Below, piece by piece: positions 10,401 to 22,655 of a stretch of DNA of 64,000 bases. The stretch covers positions 1,550,001 through 1,614,000 of the forward strand of contig JAVHKY010000005.1 of NCBI GenBank assembly GCA_035079385.1. Direction: 5' to 3'. Within the stretch, counting starts at the first letter, position 1. The number at the start of each line of letters is the position of its first letter. The notes beneath the pieces are model-generated. The model saw only the letters and a program-made list of their open reading frames with translations. It was not told the origin of the DNA and did not search any database. This DNA is from Aspidiotus rigidus (Eukaryota; Arthropoda; Insecta; Hemiptera; Diaspididae). Position numbers and translations under genes: made by a program.

Positions 10401-12768
10401 CGTCTTGGAAAGTTAATCCCAAGTGGAAGAAGGAAATTGAGGAAGAAATGATCCATAAAGTTGATGAATCTTTGAAATTGAGATACCGAATCGATTCTTG
10501 GAGTGAAAAATTAGCCGAAGGTTTGGTGAGTTCAAATTTTTCGCGCAATTCATAGCCAATATTCGAAGTTTTTTTAATTTCAGTGGAGCAATATTTCATT
10601 ATTCCCTTGCAGACGGCCGATGAAAGGAGATCGCTGAAAGAAATCACGCTGGAACGCGCTGATGCACTTAACTTACGAGCCAAATTTGGTTTTCTTATGT
10701 CCCGAGCTTATTTTTACAACATTTTTGATGATACCGCTGATTCTTTTGGAATGAGCTATAAAGCTATGACATCATTGGTAGAACAGTTGAAGAATATGAA
10801 ATGGAGTTAGTATTTTTATCTGAATTCGTAACTCTTCAAATATTCTATTCCTTTAATTCGCGCTTCATAATGGGTAATTAATAGTGAATGTGAACCTTGG
10901 TTTCCTTAACCATTTCCCCACAAAAAAATACGATCAGGACTTGTCATTGGTTTTATTGCGTATATACGTTTTAGGACAACATTCTCTATGGCATAAGTAC
11001 ATATTTTCAAGATAATTTATAATGTGTGTTTTCTTCGCAGATAATTTCGCCGAAACGTGTGAAATTCAATGTATGCTGCTCGATATTTTCGTCTTCATGG
11101 TGGCTCGATGTACGGAAAAATTTGAATTTCATAATGCAAAATCATTCACACGAGAAGCATTGAAAATAGTTCAAACATTAGGTCTTCCTTTGAGGTAAGC
11201 TTCGACAATTTGCGATGGTCACCGAAAATTAATAGACATTGTTAAAAATAGAAATCACGAACAGTAGAGTTTTTTTGACCTTGAGTTTCTCTGATATAAC
11301 ATGCCCAAACGCATTTCAACTTTATCTTTTCGAGAAAAACTCAAGTTTCACGGAATTAGTGATTCTCTATCCGTTACCTTCGAATAAAGCATTCCAATGC
11401 TGAGAGAGTCGATCTCATCTACTCTATTTTTCTACTGAACACTCAGTCCGTTTTCAATAACATATTATGTTTTGTACCTCTCTAAATTTCTTTGAAAACT
11501 AGAAGGGACTCTTATAAGGTCATAAAAATTCAAAAATTATTTCTGTTCAGTGAAGATTAAAAATTAGTGAAGTACCGCTACAATTAGACACGAAAATTTT
11601 AAAGTTGAAACTCTTCTCCCGAAAATAAGCCAACAGAATACCTGAATACTTTTCATAAAAATTCCCTTTAAGAACATTCACAGTACTGATAGATTTTCCA
11701 ACTTCTAATGATTTATTTAGAACTTGTCAAATCCTGCATTTGTCAGCTTTTCTCGATACCATTGTCGGAAACCTAGAAGATTGCTTCGTTAAGTTGCAAT
11801 ATGTGTCCAGCATTTTGAATCATGATAGTATGCCGTTGGAGGAAGCTGAATGCAAACGAGGCTCCTTTGCTAACGATCGAAGATTTGTGCGTAGAGACTA
11901 TGATATTGATTTTGAAGACGATCCTGCGTCTAATAGCGAATTGCGATTCGAAATGCCCAGATTTGCTTCTCATCAGAAAAAATGTGAATGTGATGTCTGC
12001 GTCAATCCAGAATATTTGAAATTATATTGTGAACTCATGTCACTGTACGGAATTTACTTCCGACTTCTCAAGAAATGGGGTCAAGCTGATGGCTTTTTTC
12101 AAGGTAATTTGTGAGAACGTGGTATCTTGAATATCTCTCTTGTACAGTTCTTAATACTGATACTTTCCTAGGAGTTTTCAAATTGCTAAGATTTGCTAAA
12201 AAACGAATCGATATAGTTGATCTCAAAGCGTCCACTTTGATTCATTGCGGGAATTATTGGGCTGCGAAAAATTGCTTGAAAGAAGCACATCTGTGTACTC
12301 GAAAAGCTCAGGACGTTTTTACGACCAGCAAAATTTCAAATACAGCGTTGAAAGATTTCAGTATCGACCAATGGTGGCAACAGTTTGCAGTTCAATTCTT
12401 CAATGAAATCGAAAAATCAAGGATAGTTACAAGAGGGGAAGATGGTTCGTAAAATTCAACTTTAAAACTAAGTTTTCATCACAATAACATGATTGTACGA
12501 TGTTTTGATTCCCCTTCCAGCTCTACCAAAATCCAGTTTACGCGCCACAGTACCGTCCACAAGTAGAAAACCAAAGAAAGTAATCGAGTCCGCTCCAATC
12601 ACTCCGTACCCTCGAAGAAGTAGAAAGGTACTGCTGTTCGATGATTTTGGTACACCTCCTAATGATCAAGCGCAAGAAAGTAAAGAATTCACGACACCTC
12701 CTCCCATAGTGATGCAATTACCTCCGACAGAACGAAAACGGCAAACAAAACGTCGTCTGAAGCGATGA
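7444..12768 (+). CDS. Large helical-repeat protein, candidate separase N-terminal half (Three rows-like)
   Basis: Fourteen exons join in frame: 7444-7527, 7598-7840, 7921-9099, 9183-9368, 9446-9564, 9640-9775, 9893-10042, 10110-10281, 10380-10525, 10613-10805, 11041-11194, 11721-12103, 12172-12444 and 12521-12768, giving 1221 residues. The protein is mostly leucine-rich alpha-helix, TPR/solenoid-like. Late in it lie an acidic loop (DYDIDFEDDPAS) and a cysteine cluster (KCECDVCVNPEYLKLYCEL), then more helices including a TPR-like LIHCGNYWAAKNCLKEA. The last 83 residues are disordered and basic with TP/SP sites (APITPYPRR, EFTTPPP, KRQTKRRLKR). Length and layout resemble the N-terminal half of separase, which flies encode as a separate gene, three rows. 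No caspase-like C50 protease follows; RpL27A does. The first exon is the least certain; an upstream open exon (7283-7377) could not be joined in frame. The family call is inference. Confidence 0.5.
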
Positions 12769-12901
12769 GCTATTGTGAAAAAATCCTGTAATTGAGCAGC
12801 AATCATCCACTCCATTTCCTAACAATTAATTGTTTCTTGTTTTAGTTGTTTTGTTGAATATGTTCTGATAATTATTATTTGTTTTTGTAAGTAGATGAAA
12901 T

Positions 12902-12907
12902 AATAAA
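12902..12907 (+). terminator. Polyadenylation signal of the separase-like gene
   Basis: AATAAA lies 134 bp after the stop codon, just upstream of the convergent RpL27A 3' end. Confidence 0.6.
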
Positions 12908-12983
12908 GAAATACAAAAATTTTCTCATCCATTTCCCCTAAAAGATTTTGATAAAGAAACTACGAGCAATTATGAAAAAAGCT

Positions 12984-12989
12984 TTTATT
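12984..12989 (-). terminator. RpL27A: Polyadenylation signal of RpL27A
   Basis: AATAAA on the minus strand (TTTATT on plus), about 14 bp past the RpL27A stop. It lies about 80 bp from the opposing signal, so the two genes share a very short convergent 3' interval. Confidence 0.6.
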
Positions 12990-13002
12990 TCACGGGGAAC
13001 AA

Positions 13003-14559
<1,557 letters not shown>

Positions 14560-14994
14560 GATTAGAGGGAATTTGTAATTTTTAAAACCTAGACGATCGT
14601 CAAGTAATAATTCTTCCTCAACTCGATAAAGTGGCACGTTTCGCAAACGAAGTCAACGAGGCAGAATCCTAAATTTCTTAGACAATGTGAAACTGTACCG
14701 AGGCAAGTGTTTTGAAGTGAATGATTGATGTTTTTACCACAACGGTAGGAGCGCTACAGACGGAGTGCAGCTCCGGGAGTCCGGGAGGGCCCGCGATGAG
14801 TGCTGTAGAACGTGAGCACGTCACGTGTGACTGTGAGTGAGCCTGCTGCGGAGCATTGATTGATAAGATAAGAGCCGCTGATCCGCTTTCGCTATGCTTC
14901 TTTCAGTACTTTTGTAAGTTTTGATGCTTAGTATTTTTGTCTCATTCTTCGTAGTAGCCGGTATTTATGAATGATCCAGTCAATCAGGAGGAAA
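14560..14994. promoter_or_regulatory. Bidirectional promoter region, RpL27A / mRpL39
   Basis: 435 bp separate the divergent starts of a cytosolic and a mitochondrial large-subunit ribosomal protein gene. The stretch at 14740-14830 is locally GC-rich. No TATA box stands out. Shared promotion is inferred from layout. Confidence 0.45.
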
Positions 14995-16693
14995 ATGAGA
15001 GAATCTATTTGCAGTTCAACATTCAAGTCTTTACTATCGTATTCCAAAAAATTGAGAAATCGAACGATCATTTCGTGTAAGTATTTTTCACTTCTTCAAA
15101 AGTGAAACGAAGAATAGATTAATACCGATTGATTCTTCTGCTTATAGGTAGACTATGCTCGTCACATACTAAAGAACAAAACATCAAGTACCAAAATGAA
15201 CTGTTCGATGCTGAAAAAAGTCGGCAAACCAAAAATATTCCCCGTATCGAAAAAATTGTTGTTCACTATAAAGGGTCGCCGAAAGATCACAAATTGATAA
15301 TGAATAAGTACATTTCCACCCCGTATAATTGTGCGCAACGTGAGTAACTTCTAAAAACTTCTTCCGACTCTTGTTAGAGAGTATTCGATTTAATTATGGA
15401 CAATCTTCTTTTAGATATGTACGAAATGTTGGTAAGACGATCAGCTTTAGCTCTCTTAGATGGCAGAATGTTATGGGATATGCATCGTCCATTAGAAAAC
15501 GATTGTGAACTGCAATTACTGTCTTTCCAAGATGAGGATCCAAGTCACGCAAATAAAGCTCTTTGGAGAACGTGCTCCCTCATGTTGGGTTCAGTCATTT
15601 CGAATGCTTTCAAAGATCATATTACAGTGAACCTTCATAGTTACCCTCGACCTAATGGTAAGCTTAATCCCTAAAGTTTTCAAATCTCCTGCTGTGAGAT
15701 AGCGAATGAGTTTATGAAGTTTTTATTTCGTTTTTAGTCCGCAGTGGTAGTTTTGTGTATGATGTTGAAATTCCGTCTATGCCGAACTGGAAACCTACCG
15801 TCGATGAGCTTCGCGTATTTTCCGCTGAAATGGTTAAATTATCTTTGACAAACTTGCCTGTCGAACGATTAACAGTCAATGAAGAATTAGCCTCTCAGAT
15901 ATTTCAAGAACACAAATACAAGCTGGAGCAGATACCTGGCATGGCAGAAAAGAATTCAGGTACATAATTGATCTCGTCAAAATCGATAGAATCATTTCTT
16001 GTAATAGAAAATTGAATAGTTCCTTTTGCACTGAATTACAGATAAGCAGGTTGTTCTTTATCGAATCGGAAAACATATTGATATTAGTTGTGGCCCGATG
16101 ATGGCGAATACGAATCTGTTAGGAAGATGTACAATTTCATCAGTGCGTAATTATTAATGTTCTGCCAGGTTTTTCTTGATTTCGTACTTTTCTAATTAGA
16201 ATATGTTGCTTAGCAGGTACATAAATTTGAGCACAATTCCACCTTTTTTTACCGGTTTCAAGGAGTTGCATTACCCAAAGGATTGTTGGTAAGTATTCTT
16301 TCTCGATAAAGAGAAACATACTGTTTTATGTGTTCGTAATATAATCATTATTATTATCATCGATTTTATTCATTAAAATAAACAAATTATGATGATTTCC
16401 GTTGTGTATATTGTTCTTGTATTTATTTTCGAAAATCTAAATATTTTCACGTCGATCATCAATTTTTGATAAAATATTACTTTTGCAGCTGAATCATTTC
16501 GCGTTTTCAATTTTGGAAAAGAGAGCTCAGAAATTGGTATGTGAAATACAATCTGTTGAACAATTTTTGTCACAACTTTTTCGCTATCTCTTTTAATATT
16601 TTTACTTTCTAGAATGCTGGAAAGTTACCGTGGCAGTATGACGACGTATTCCAACCAGATTTGGAAGCAGTGGAAGTCTCGGCCACTAATTAG
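14995..16693 (+). CDS. mRpL39: Mitochondrial ribosomal protein mL39
   Basis: Eight exons join in frame: 14995-15076, 15148-15339, 15415-15657, 15738-15959, 16042-16142, 16217-16288, 16489-16536 and 16613-16693, giving 346 residues (human MRPL39 is 338). The ATG at 14995 gives a typical targeting sequence, MRESICSSTFKSLLSYSKKL, basic and without acids after residue 3. The body resembles the N-terminal (TGS and second) domains of threonyl-tRNA synthetase, from which mL39 derives: YEMLVRRSALALLDGRMLWD, NVHSYPRP-like NLHSYPRPN, then KQVVLYRIGKHIDISCGPM. The end, FYRFQGVALPKGLLLNHFAF, is diagnostic for mL39. It has no catalytic role; it is a structural protein of the mitochondrial large subunit. 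Confidence 0.93.
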
Positions 16694-16781
16694 CTTTAAA
16701 TAGTGTAATGTACTTTAGAATTCGTAAAATTAAATAATATGAACTATAATTTTTTTTTCAATTCTTGAAGCGTTCAAATGA

Positions 16782-16787
16782 AATAAA
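16782..16787 (+). terminator. mRpL39: Polyadenylation signal of mRpL39
   Basis: AATAAA 89 bp after the stop codon, in an AT-rich 3' UTR. Confidence 0.55.
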
Positions 16788-16792
16788 ACTCA

Positions 16793-17580
16793 TTTATATT
16801 GGTGTACAACGAGTGCGTCGCCTTCTGCTTGAAGTTTTCCACCACTCACATGAGCAAACCAACGCAAAATAGCTGTGTTCATCTTGCAGTAACCTAGTAC
16901 CTGCAACAATTGAAGCGTTCTATTTGTGAAGTTGTTGGAAAGGTCTATGAAAGTGCACACGGCACTCTTCTGCGTTAAACTAAATAAATTCAGGCGATTA
17001 CAGATAGAGGAAAAAATCATTTGGCGGCTCAATATAACGCTAGTAATGGTGTAATACTTCTCAGCTTTTTCATGTTCTCAAAACAACTTTTAGTAATTCT
17101 TGTTCGCAAAAAAGTATGATATAACTTGGATTGGACATTTAAATAGGTACCTAGAAAAACTGCATGTTGAACGAACCAAGGTAAGAATATTTATGAGCCT
17201 GAAATGTAAAGTATACGAAATGCAAATTTTCAATGCATTGGTCCATTTCCAAAATTATTTAAGTTTTGTAACTTCGTCTTGTTATTATTAAGATTATTAC
17301 TCGTATTAGTTCCTGTCCAGAGTATACCAGTTATTCGAAATTATTCTCAATTCCTTCATGAATGAAAGACTCATTATCATGCATGCGATATATGAATACG
17401 AGTGAACACTTTCCAATAGATCTTCCGCGCTTGAGAGAATACTCGTATTGAAAATAAGATGGTCTATTTTTGGTTTTGTCAAAAGTTTTCTGGTTAATTC
17501 ACTCTTACCAAGTTGGAAATTGAAAGAGTTCAACCATTCGTGTTGTGGTCCTGGTGGAACGATATCATTGAATCATATAA
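16793..17580 (-). other. Possible terminal exons of an unrecognised minus-strand gene
   Basis: Two open minus-strand stretches look more protein-like than their surroundings. One (about 17570-17306) reads IVPPGPQHEWLNSFNFQL then KPKIDHLIFN. The other (about 16911-16793) follows a good acceptor (TTGTTGCAG) and reads VLGYCKMNTAILRWFAHVS to a stop. I could not join them with consistent splice phases and recognise no family. It may be a decayed gene or the 3' end of a real one converging on mRpL39. Confidence 0.25.
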
Positions 17581-18950
17581 GTACGTTGAAATGAGATCAT
17601 GAAGAGGTTTTTTCGGTATCATATGAACCTCTTGTTTTTGAGAATTCTGTAATTAAGTTAATCAAGTTTATGCTACATACGGAGGAAAAGAAAACAGTGA
17701 AAAAAATTTGTTGCTAGTAGGGTTCTGCTTTTGTACATAAATTTTTTTTCCATTTTAATTTTCGATGCACCAATCTGTTCCTCCTAATTTGTAGAATTGA
17801 TCATGAATATGCGAGAAAACCTAAGATTCTGCTCTCTCCATTAAGAATTAACTTGACTCGATTGTGAGTTTTCTCATCATTGGTATTGAGTAGGTATTAT
17901 CCCTTTTGAGTATGATTTGATTTTTTTTCCGCTTAGTTATGGAGAAAGATTCCAGGACCGATACAATTTTATCTCAACTCTAGTATTGTTTGAAATCAAG
18001 TGATGTTATTGCGCAATTGAAAGGAGCGTTTCCGTTTTCTGTCGTAGCTTTCAAATCCAGGGTTCAATAATTATAATCTTCTGCAGATCAGCGAATTTAA
18101 TTGGTCCGAATTCAAAATCAGACGAAGTCTCTCTTCATAGAGATTTAGGCCAACTTTTTTTCAAGTTCCCTTGTGCCGTCAGGTTAAAACTCTTCTTCCC
18201 TCTACAGGAATCGACGCTCAATATTCTTTCTCGTCCCTCCTCTGTGGTCGAGTCTTTTCATCGTCAGTTCTCGAAATTTTGCTAGGTTACGGTATGAAAA
18301 CCTTTTTTATCGAATGATGAGAAGTGAGAATTTACGTGATTAGAATCTTTAACTTTTTCTACTCGAAAAATGCCACGCACGGGACTTGAATAAATTTTGA
18401 TTTTTGACTCAGAAATAGAGGAAATTTTTTACTATATTTCTATGATTTTAGATTCAAGAGTAGAGGTCCTCACAAGGTTTGCAGCTAAGTCTCTCTTCCT
18501 CTGCGCACCAAAGAACTCAACACTTCCAATTACCCGAATAATGTCATAATCCGAACGCAAAAAACGTAGGTATCCCAAGTAAGAAATGTTTCGAAGTCCT
18601 TTATGACATCACTATTGCTACTTGACCGGCTTATTTTCCTCTGAAAGAAGGGAAGGACTGGAAAAATTTGATAATTTTCTGATCATGATTGTGTGGTTGT
18701 TTCTCATTTCATTCTGCTCAGTTTTCAAAGCTTTTGCATGATTTCGTTTCCAGATAGTTTTTTCCATTTAGGCAATTTTGCTCAGTTTTGTCCGATTTCG
18801 GCTGCTTATTGTTTGATTTGATCGTGTTTTGGTCGTTTTATGCCATGTTCATCGTTTTGTGATCAGTTCTGGTCGCTTTTTTGTCTATAAGCCACCCCCA
18901 CCATTATGGACCAAGAACCCTCGACTTAATCCAGAAATCTGCGAGGCTAA
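17581..18950. other. Intergenic, nothing recognised
   Basis: AT-rich with scattered short frames. No repeat terminus, RNA gene or splice-supported exon seen. Confidence 0.4.
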
Positions 18951-18954
18951 GTTC

Positions 18955-19262
18955 AAGTTTTCCTGTCCTAGTATACAGTATATTATATATTCGGTTATAC
19001 TAGTTTTGAACTAGGCTTATAAGCTAGCCTTAATTGCCTCACATTAGCTTTAAGCTAGGTAAATCTAGCTAGCTATACTAATACTAGCTTGCACTGGGAT
19101 TAGTATACAATATACTAGATTATACTAAGCAGGAAATCTCCCTCAAGCCTAGAATATAATATTACTTTTCACGTAGTGTACTAAGCTATAGTAGACTTTA
19201 ACTGGGCCTAGCATACAGTGTACTAGACTATATTAGCCCTATACCAGGCCTATTCCCTATTG
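18955..19262. repeat. CTAG-rich low-complexity stretch related to the family X tail
   Basis: Over about 300 bp the sequence is dominated by CTAG, ACTAG and TATACTA motifs (GTATACAGTATATTATATA, AGCTAGGTAAATCTAGCTAG). The same TATACTAGG...CTAGGTCTAGG wording precedes the tail in family X copies near 38090 and 39840, so this is probably an expanded or solitary piece of that family. Confidence 0.5.
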
Positions 19263-19884
19263 CACCAAAAATTCCGCGGCGAGTTACAGCGGGAAATTTT
19301 CATCATGGAATGAGACAAAGTTGTCTACGGCGAGTAAAGCGAAAAGTTTTCGTAATCTTTCAGCTGTATTCCTTAGAGTACAGTCCTCCGTGCAGACCGC
19401 TATCAAAGTATGACTTGCCGCGTAATACCGCGGATAAATTTTTGCTGCGGTAGGCAGCTGAAAAGACAAAAGCAATATAATTTGCGACCAGCTGTGATAC
19501 TCCTGCATCTTTTTCCGTTATATTTTTCAGCTATAAATTTGACACTTCCTGTTTTAAAAGTACAGAATTTTCAACTTGAAGAAATGAATAAATCCAGTAT
19601 ACAAAAATTAAGTATTATAAAAACAACACGATTTACAGAAATCTACAAAAAGGTGTTGATATTTGATAAAATCATAAAAAATGTAAAAAATATGACAAAA
19701 TACATTAGAAAAAAAAAAGAAAATAGATTCACAAAACTGTAAAGATCTGAAAACAAAAGATTTTTTTTTTTTTTCTTACTGATAAACTTATCACAAATAA
19801 TACTACTCACATTTATTCTACAAATAATTCGTAACTCTAGTACATCTCACGTGAAAATTACTTAATGAGTACTTTTTATCATCA

Positions 19885-20370
19885 GTCTTCTTGTCACATC
19901 AGCCAAGCCAAATTTTTTCTCGACGAAATCTATCCGAACAGAAAGAAAAAATAAGTGAGAAATCATCGCTGACGAGATGTCGAATAATAAAAAGCTTCCA
20001 GCAAGGAGTTTCCAAATTTGACTTTTTTGATTTTCAACACTTTCTGATAAAATTATCAGAATTTTGTGGTTTTTATCAAATTATTCCGCAACAAAATCCT
20101 ATTATAACGGACTCTTTGCTGAATATTGTCACTGAACAAAATTACGGTATAACTGGTAATGAAAAGGGGGAAGTACTAAATTTTGTATGCTGCTTATTGC
20201 GCGTTTACTTGTAGGTTTCAACACAATTACAAGAAAATTTGGTATAGGTACTTACTTTATCCAACTCCTACCATTGAAATTTCAATTTTTACAAAATATT
20301 AGACAAAATAACACGGTTACGGTGAAAGTACGTCAATTCAAAATAATTCTACCTACAAATTTGAATAAAA
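19885..20370 (-). repeat. Dispersed repeat Y, inverted copy
   Basis: Reading the minus strand gives close matches to 21540-21910: a TGCGCAATAAGC block, a TTTAGTACTTCCCCC-like block, an AATATTCAGCAAAGAG-like block and a CAAGGAG(T/C)TTCC block. It carries no intact reading frame. Confidence 0.6.
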
Positions 20371-21189
20371 TAGAGCCATCACTTTATCTTCAAGGTAGGT
20401 ATATTCTTAATAATTAAGCTTCGCAGTTTCTTTCGAGCAGACGTTGCACTTGGACGTTTTAAATCATCATTGATTCAAGTGAACCTGAAAATTACAATTA
20501 AATGGGTAGCTATTATACTCCCGCCCACGTTTTGAAATATGTAATGTACTCGAAGTTCAAATGGAATAAAACTATAACTTCTAATTTTCTTGGTCACACA
20601 TCGCATTGTATCAACAAAGTTGAGTGCATGGTAGTGCCAGCTTTGCGCATTTACAACGTGAAGTGAAGCAATTCGACTTGCATCCAAATTCAATTAATTC
20701 GATACTTTCCGATGCATCGAGAATGGTAGTCCACAGTGAAGCCCTTTGCTCATCCGCCCCTAGAATAACTTCATACGAGTATACACAGACATTAACCAGT
20801 CGAACACGTCATGGGGAATGAGCACACATGTATAACGACGTACAGGTATTCATCCCTCTTCAATACCTGTCACAATTTGTTCTCAGATCTCCACTCTCAA
20901 AACCATTGAAATTATGTTATCGTGAGAGTCTGACTAGTATTACGAGTACATTCTTTATGCGTTCTTAAATTTGCTGTATTTTTGAGTGCGATGGGTATTG
21001 AGATTGAACATGCAGGGTGTTGTGATTTCCTTGGTTGAATAAAGAAACCCCCTCAAATTTTGATTTCTCATAACTAGAAAAAAAAAAGAAACTGACCCCT
21101 CTAAAACGACAAATACAAAGAATTGTCTTCATCAAAATGGCTTCACAAAAGCCCTGTCACGTATAGCAATTTTTTAAGATAGGTAAGCT

Positions 21190-22010
21190 CGTTTCAAGGG
21201 AAGATGGTATAATATTTCAATGGGAGTATAAAATTCTGATAATTTCGTCAAAAAGTTAGTGTTGAAAATCAAAAGTATCAAATTTGGAAACCCCTTGCTG
21301 AGGGCTTTTTATTGGCCAACATCGAATATGTAGTATACTATTTTATGGGAAATTTCACGTAGAATAATTTTGAACTGAGGTATTTTTACCCTATCTGTGT
21401 TACTTTGTCCAATATTTTGAAAAAACTGAAATTTCGGCATAAAATTGCCCCGCCGAGGAGGTTCTGGGGGTTCCGAAGCGTATCTCCTGATCGAATTTGA
21501 TAGTACTGGGACTACTGGGGGTTAGATAAAGTAAACCAAATTTTCTTATAATTGTCTTGAAACCATTGACTAAATGCGCAATAAGCGGTATACAAAATTT
21601 AGCACCTCCCCCTTCATCGCCAATTATGTATACTGAAATTTCGTCTCAATGACAATATTCAGCAGACAGCCCATTATGACAGGATTTTGTCGTGGAATAA
21701 TTTAATGAAAACCACAAAATTCTTATAATTTCGTCAAAAAGTGTTTAAAATCGGAAAGGTCAAATCTAGAAACTCCTTGCCGGGGGCTTTTTCTTCCGAC
21801 ATCATTACATGTATCATAGTTCCTTATGGGAAATTTTACATAGAATAATTTTGAACTGAGGTATTTTTACCGTATCTGTGTTATTTTGTCCAATATTTTG
21901 AAAAAATTGAAATTTCGGAGGAAAATTGCCTTCCTGATCCCAGCGGCCTGCGAGCTTGTCTCCCGAAAGTGAGATAAAGAAGTACACCAAATTTTTCGCT
22001 TCTATCAAGA
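21190..22010 (+). repeat. Dispersed repeat Y, two direct copies
   Basis: Two same-orientation copies start near 21233 and 21722. Each reads ATAATTTCGTCAAAAAGT, a CCTTGC(T/C)G(A/G)GGGCTTTTT block, then GAATAATTTTGAACTGAGGT and TATCTGTGTTA. They differ by scattered substitutions. No coding capacity is evident. Confidence 0.65.
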
Positions 22011-22079
22011 AGTAAATGGTTGGCCTTATTTTTGACGCTCATAGCCTCCTTCGAAGATTTGAACGGATTTGATCGCGAT

Positions 22080-22655
22080 TGGAGAAAAGTGCGAGTCGGA
22101 AGCTCATGCGGCCCTTCGATATCAAGAATCTTCTACGTACGCGTACTAACACTACTAGGACTATAGTGTTGTATTTGCGTTCCCCGTTCATCCGCCGCGT
22201 TGCCGCGGTAGTACTACTGTGTTCATCTGTAGTAGTAGCGATAGTGTCCGCGCTCAGTTTCAGCCTTTCTGCCGCACTCGCACGTGAATGTGTTAAATGG
22301 TGTGCATGTGTGTGTGTTTCGTGTATTTACTGCGTCTTGAGTTTACTTTCCTGTAATGCTGCGGTCTGCTGTGTTGTTGTGTTGATCAGATCAGTCACAC
22401 AGTCAGTCAGCTTGTAGAAGATGCACGCGCAAGTGTGTTAGCTTCGTGTTTTGATGCGTAGTAAAAGGGTAGAATATTTTTTTTCGTACGATTTCGTATT
22501 TTCTTGTAACACTTTCAATTTCTATATGTATCGTTATTTTTGAACTTCTCGAGTTCGAGAGAATCAATTGCGAAGACATGGATGGAAGTTTTGCCGAAAA
22601 TCATTTCTCGTTGACGTATGATGTGAAGACAAATTTGTGATTTTGAAAAGGTAAA
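22080..22655 (+). promoter_or_regulatory. Candidate promoter / 5' UTR exon of a long gene
   Basis: Composition shifts sharply to CpG- and GT-richer sequence. It contains arthropod initiator-like TCAGT motifs (ATCAGTCACACAGTCAGTCAG, 22392-22412) and, after about 240 bp, a good donor (AAAAGGTAAATT near 22650). A 112-codon frame covers part of it but looks like low-complexity V/C/S composition. I infer a first exon whose coding exons lie far downstream or outside the window. Confidence 0.3.

Noticed and set aside
22079..22417. 112-codon frame with a hydrophobic V/C/S-rich C-terminal half and an EH1-like FDIKNLL
   Set aside because: Composition follows the GT-rich island; no homeodomain or other partner domain follows. 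Treated as promoter/5' UTR.
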